Below are positions 52,478-55,207 of a DNA stretch of 55,207 bases, piece by piece. The first letter of the stretch is position 1. Each line of letters opens with the position of its first letter. The notes under the pieces were generated by a model, which made no database searches, was not told where the DNA came from, and saw nothing but the letters and a program-made list of their open reading frames with translations. The stretch is from contig CAJTSL010000016.1 in NCBI GenBank assembly GCA_910578845.1, forward strand, positions 21,068 through 76,274, written 5' to 3'. The stretch is from an uncultured Lachnospiraceae bacterium (GTDB lineage Bacteria > Bacillota > Clostridia > Lachnospirales > Lachnospiraceae). The translations under genes were made by a program, and so were the position numbers.

Positions 52478-53020
52478 TTACTTACCGTATTTATTTTTAT
52501 AAGCCATTAGCGCCGCTACCGTCTTACTGTCCTGGATCTTACAGTCATAAACCATCTCTAACAGCTCTTCTATGTCATATTCTTCCACGTTAATAAACTC
52601 ATCTTCATCCAGATGTTGTTTCCCCGGCTCGAGATCCGTTGCCACATAGACATCAATTTTCTCATTGCAAAAAGCAACCGTTGTGCGCAAAGTCATCAGC
52701 AACTCCATTTTTCCCGCTTTGTAACCGGTTTCTTCCTCCAATTCTCTCGCCGCTGCAATATGCGTCGGCTCGTCTGCACTATCCAAGGCGCCGGCAGGAA
52801 TCTCGATGGTTTCCCTATCCAACGCGTTACGGTATTGCCTTACCATCAGAAGCTTTCCTTCCTTATTCACTGCGACAACAGCCGCTGCCCCTTTATGGCT
52901 GATAAAATCCCATTTGACAATATTGCCGTTTGGCACTTTAATCGTATCCTGATAGAAATCAATGATAACCCCTTTATGCACCAGCGTCCTTTCCAAACGT
53001 TCCACTCTTTCCAAGCCCAT
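52478..53020 (-). CDS. ADP-ribose pyrophosphatase-type Nudix hydrolase
   Basis: The 180-aa protein has a Nudix box running from GALDSADEPTHIAAARELEE to ETGY (G-x5-E-x7-REUxEExGU, about residues 88-110), preceded by YRNALDRETIEIPAG, the pattern of ADP-ribose pyrophosphatases (NudF), which split ADP-ribose to AMP and ribose 5-phosphate. Start at MGLERVERL with AAAAGGAGGGG. Upstream of spoIIM and xerD on the same strand, 60 bp from spoIIM; likely one operon. Confidence 0.92.
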   Translation of the reverse strand: MGLERVERLERTLVHKGVIIDFYQDTIKVPNGNIVKWDFISHKGAAAVVAVNKEGKLLMVRQYRNALDRETIEIPAGALDSADEPTHIAAARELEEETGYKAGKMELLMTLRTTVAFCNEKIDVYVATDLEPGKQHLDEDEFINVEEYDIEELLEMVYDCKIQDSKTVAALMAYKNKYGK

Positions 53021-53135
53021 CCTAACCCCTCCTTTTCCTATAAGCAATGAATCCACTTTAAAGGCATGGACAAAATTTCTTCCATGTCCTCAATATATCC
53101 AACTCCTACACTTCTACTATTTAATCATGATCGTA

Positions 53136-54422
53136 TCACATATTTCCCAACAATTTATTGACACTGACCAGCTTCACGCATAAAACGAACAAATCTGTTG
53201 CAGCCGCCATCTCTTCCGGTGTCGGGAAAGTCGGCGCGATACGGATGTTACTGTCTTTTGGGTCTTTTCCATAGGGGAAAGTAGCACCCGCTCCTGTAAG
53301 GATAACGCCGGCTTCTTTACACTTTGCTACAATCTCCTTCGCACATCCTTCCATGGCATCAAAAGAAATGAAGTATCCTCCTACCGGTTTTGTCCATTCG
53401 CCGATACCAAGTCCGCCAATCTCTCTTTCCAAAACGGTAAGCACAGCCTCGAATTTAGGGCGGATAATTTCTGCATGCTTCTTCATATGCGCAAGTACGC
53501 CATTGAGATCTTTAAAATACCTGACATGGCGAAGCTGATTGACTTTGTCATAGCCGATCGTCCTTACTGTCACGCCTTCTTTAATAGAAGCAAGATTAGC
53601 TAAAGACGCTGCCATACCCGCAATTCCGCCACCCGCAAAACTAATTTTGGAAGTAGAACAGAATTCAAGGACTAAGTCCGGATTGCCCGCCTTTTCACAC
53701 TCACTAAGGATTTCTAATATTTCATCCTGTTTATCTTCATAAAGATGATGGACCGCATACGCATTATCCCAGTAAATCCGGAAATCTTCCGCCGCAGGCT
53801 TTAAATGCGCGAACCGCCTTACCGTCTCATCCGAATAGGAGATTCCCTGCGGATTAGAATATTTCGGTACACACCAAATGCCTTTTACGCTCTCATCTTC
53901 ATTTACATACTTTTCAACCAAATCCATATCCGGCCCTGTTGGCGTCATCGGTATGGTAATCATCTCAATGCCAAAATATTCCGTCACTTTAAAATGCCTG
54001 TCATATCCAGGTGACGGACACAAAAATTTCACCTTGTCTAACTTACACCATGGCGTGCTGCCCATGACTCCATGCGTCATAGAATGGGAAATCGCATCGT
54101 ACATGACGCTAAGGCTGGAATTTCCATATACAATTACATTTTCTGCCGGAACACCCATAATATCTCCCAACAGTTTCTTCGCTTCCGGAATGCCATCCAT
54201 TAAGCCATAATTCCTGCAATCAGTCCCATCTTCTGTCCGAAGAACAGAATCTGAGTCAAAAACATCCATAATATCCATCGTCATATCAAGCTGCGCTGTC
54301 GTCTGCTTCCCTCTGGACATATCCAGCTTCAATCCCTTGCTTTTTGCTTCCGCAAATTCGTTTTCAAGTGATGCTTTCAATGATACAAGTTCTTCTTTGC
54401 TCATTTCTTTGTATGTTTTCAT
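53136..54422 (-). CDS. PLP-dependent aminotransferase, AspT type (PF12897)
   Basis: The 428-aa protein is a fold-type I aminotransferase resembling the AspT/MocR-like group with aspartate aminotransferase activity in Corynebacterium: LKLDMSRGKQTTAQLDMTM, YGLMDGIPEAKKLLGDIMG, YGNSSLSVMYDAI, WCVPKYSNPQGISYS, YWDNAYAVHHLY (Asp-Asn-Ala-Tyr for PLP contact) and FCSTSKISFAGGGI with the PLP-binding Lys. Substrate is likely aspartate/glutamate. Start at MKTYKEMS with GAGGAGGAG; stand-alone gene with its own upstream space. Confidence 0.88.
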   Translation of the reverse strand: MKTYKEMSKEELVSLKASLENEFAEAKSKGLKLDMSRGKQTTAQLDMTMDIMDVFDSDSVLRTEDGTDCRNYGLMDGIPEAKKLLGDIMGVPAENVIVYGNSSLSVMYDAISHSMTHGVMGSTPWCKLDKVKFLCPSPGYDRHFKVTEYFGIEMITIPMTPTGPDMDLVEKYVNEDESVKGIWCVPKYSNPQGISYSDETVRRFAHLKPAAEDFRIYWDNAYAVHHLYEDKQDEILEILSECEKAGNPDLVLEFCSTSKISFAGGGIAGMAASLANLASIKEGVTVRTIGYDKVNQLRHVRYFKDLNGVLAHMKKHAEIIRPKFEAVLTVLEREIGGLGIGEWTKPVGGYFISFDAMEGCAKEIVAKCKEAGVILTGAGATFPYGKDPKDSNIRIAPTFPTPEEMAAATDLFVLCVKLVSVNKLLGNM

Positions 54423-54539
54423 AAAGATTCTCCTCCTCTGCATAATTGTATACAATCATACACTGCCAAATATTCTACTACATTCCACTCAGGAAGACAA
54501 TACCTAATCCAAAAAATATGTAATTATAACGTTAAAAAA

Positions 54540-55207
54540 GGGGCTGTCGGTTAATGCCGATTTTGGCCCCTGATTCCTAAGAAAAAGAGAATCCCATGAA
54601 ATTCAGGCTTTTCCAAATCCTGACATTCCGTGGGATTCCTTCTTTTCTTTTCGCTGAACTTATTTTAGGGCGCAATACCCCCTTGACCTTATTTTTTTCA
54701 GGTATCCTTTTCCCTAAGCTGTTTTCTGCTCTGTTTTTCCCTCGTATTTTTCTATTTCCTGATGAAGGAACCGGTGATATTTATTGATATTCCGACCGAT
54801 CGCGTACAGCATAAACTCTTTATATACTTTTTCGCAGCTACGATAATTAAAACGCCGGAACCCTTCGTTTTCCTTGATGTCTCCAAAGTGCCCTTCTGTC
54901 TGGATGGATCTGATCTGGCGCTTCAGGATTCCTTTCTCACTCTGGATGTTTGCCTGGGATTCCTCCTTCAGTTCTTCCCAACGCTCATTGATCTTCATGA
55001 TTTTGTTCCGGTCTGCATTCTTTTCTGCATTGTATTTATACAGGCAGCGGGACTTATGTTCACACCCGCTACAGTCTGCACACCCATATACTTCGAATGT
55101 CTGGGTATATCCTTCCTGCTCTTTGCTTTCTGTCCGGATATGACGCAGCTGCCTCCCATCATGACAGACATAGTAATGCTCATCCTCAAAGATCCGGTAT
55201 GTCATGT
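54540..55207 (-). mobile_element. IS1182-family insertion sequence, one end
   Basis: The element end starts GGGGCTGTCGGTTAATGCCG, a common IS1182-type terminus, with an inner hairpin (GGGGC...GCCCC). It contains the C-terminal part of the transposase gene and continues past the window. The other end is not visible, so neither full length nor target duplication can be judged. Confidence 0.8.
54714..55207 (-). CDS. IS1182-family transposase, C-terminal part
   Basis: The 163 visible residues are the end of a DDE transposase of the IS1182 type: CADCSGCEHKSRCLY (a Cys-rich part), then TEGHFGDIKENEGFRRFNYR with the catalytic Glu, and YAIGRNINKYHRF at the end. The N-terminal part lies beyond the window; no frameshift or stop is seen here. 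Confidence 0.88.
   Translation of the reverse strand, partial: MTYRIFEDEHYYVCHDGRQLRHIRTESKEQEGYTQTFEVYGCADCSGCEHKSRCLYKYNAEKNADRNKIMKINERWEELKEESQANIQSEKGILKRQIRSIQTEGHFGDIKENEGFRRFNYRSCEKVYKEFMLYAIGRNINKYHRFLHQEIEKYEGKTEQKTA

Overview
The window looks like chromosomal DNA of a spore-forming, low-to-moderate GC Firmicute, most likely a Lachnospiraceae or related Clostridia. The reasons are the strong AGGAGG-type ribosome binding sites, a CIRCE-controlled groES-groEL operon, a single bifunctional Rel, the order secG-rnr-smpB-ssrA, the order nudix-spoIIM-xerD known from Bacillus, a SigV/RsiV pair and a type III toxin-antitoxin of the CptIN type. No species call is possible from the sequence alone.

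Left part (1-17.9 kb): the 5' end of tmRNA, smpB, rnr and secG (trans-translation, RNA decay, secretion); a DUF2461 gene; an ECF sigma factor; a leucine-rich-repeat protein with a MoxR-type ATPase and a VWA-like partner; an MBL hydrolase next to rel; groEL/groES under CIRCE; and two divergent c-di-GMP type genes. One of these is a degenerate GGDEF protein. The other is an unusual fusion of a redox-type C_GCAxxG_C_C domain to GGDEF-EAL.

Middle part (17.9-40.4 kb) is accessory in character: two TetR genes, each close to a copy of a ~200-230 bp palindromic repeat; a dCMP deaminase; a CptIN-like type III toxin-antitoxin with promoter, RNA repeats, toxin and terminator all visible; an AadA-like nucleotidyltransferase; an MFS pump; a coupled pair of a very large GLUG-repeat surface protein and an MMPL/RND transporter; and an AT-rich three-gene operon. 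That operon encodes a 1947-aa protein with two GHKL (HATPase-like) domains around a phosphoribosyltransferase-like domain, an atypical receiver-like protein and a DUF2971 protein. It is the best candidate here for an undescribed signalling or conflict (defence-like) system. A YciI-like gene and a WYL regulator follow.

Right part (40.4-55.2 kb) is mostly core metabolism: gap-pgk-tpiA with several RNA hairpins, a PHP histidinol-phosphatase, mnmA, a SpoVB-like flippase, DAHP synthase, RsiV/SigV, xerD, spoIIM, a Nudix hydrolase, an AspT-type aminotransferase, and the end of an IS1182-type insertion sequence running off the window.

Two kinds of repeat recur. Three copies of one long imperfect palindrome lie at 18905, 23078 and 48897. 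At least five unrelated short tandem repeats (units of about 18 to 27 bp) sit in gene borders at 5.8, 8.9, 14.7, 47.5 and 48.8 kb. No tRNA, rRNA or CRISPR array was seen.
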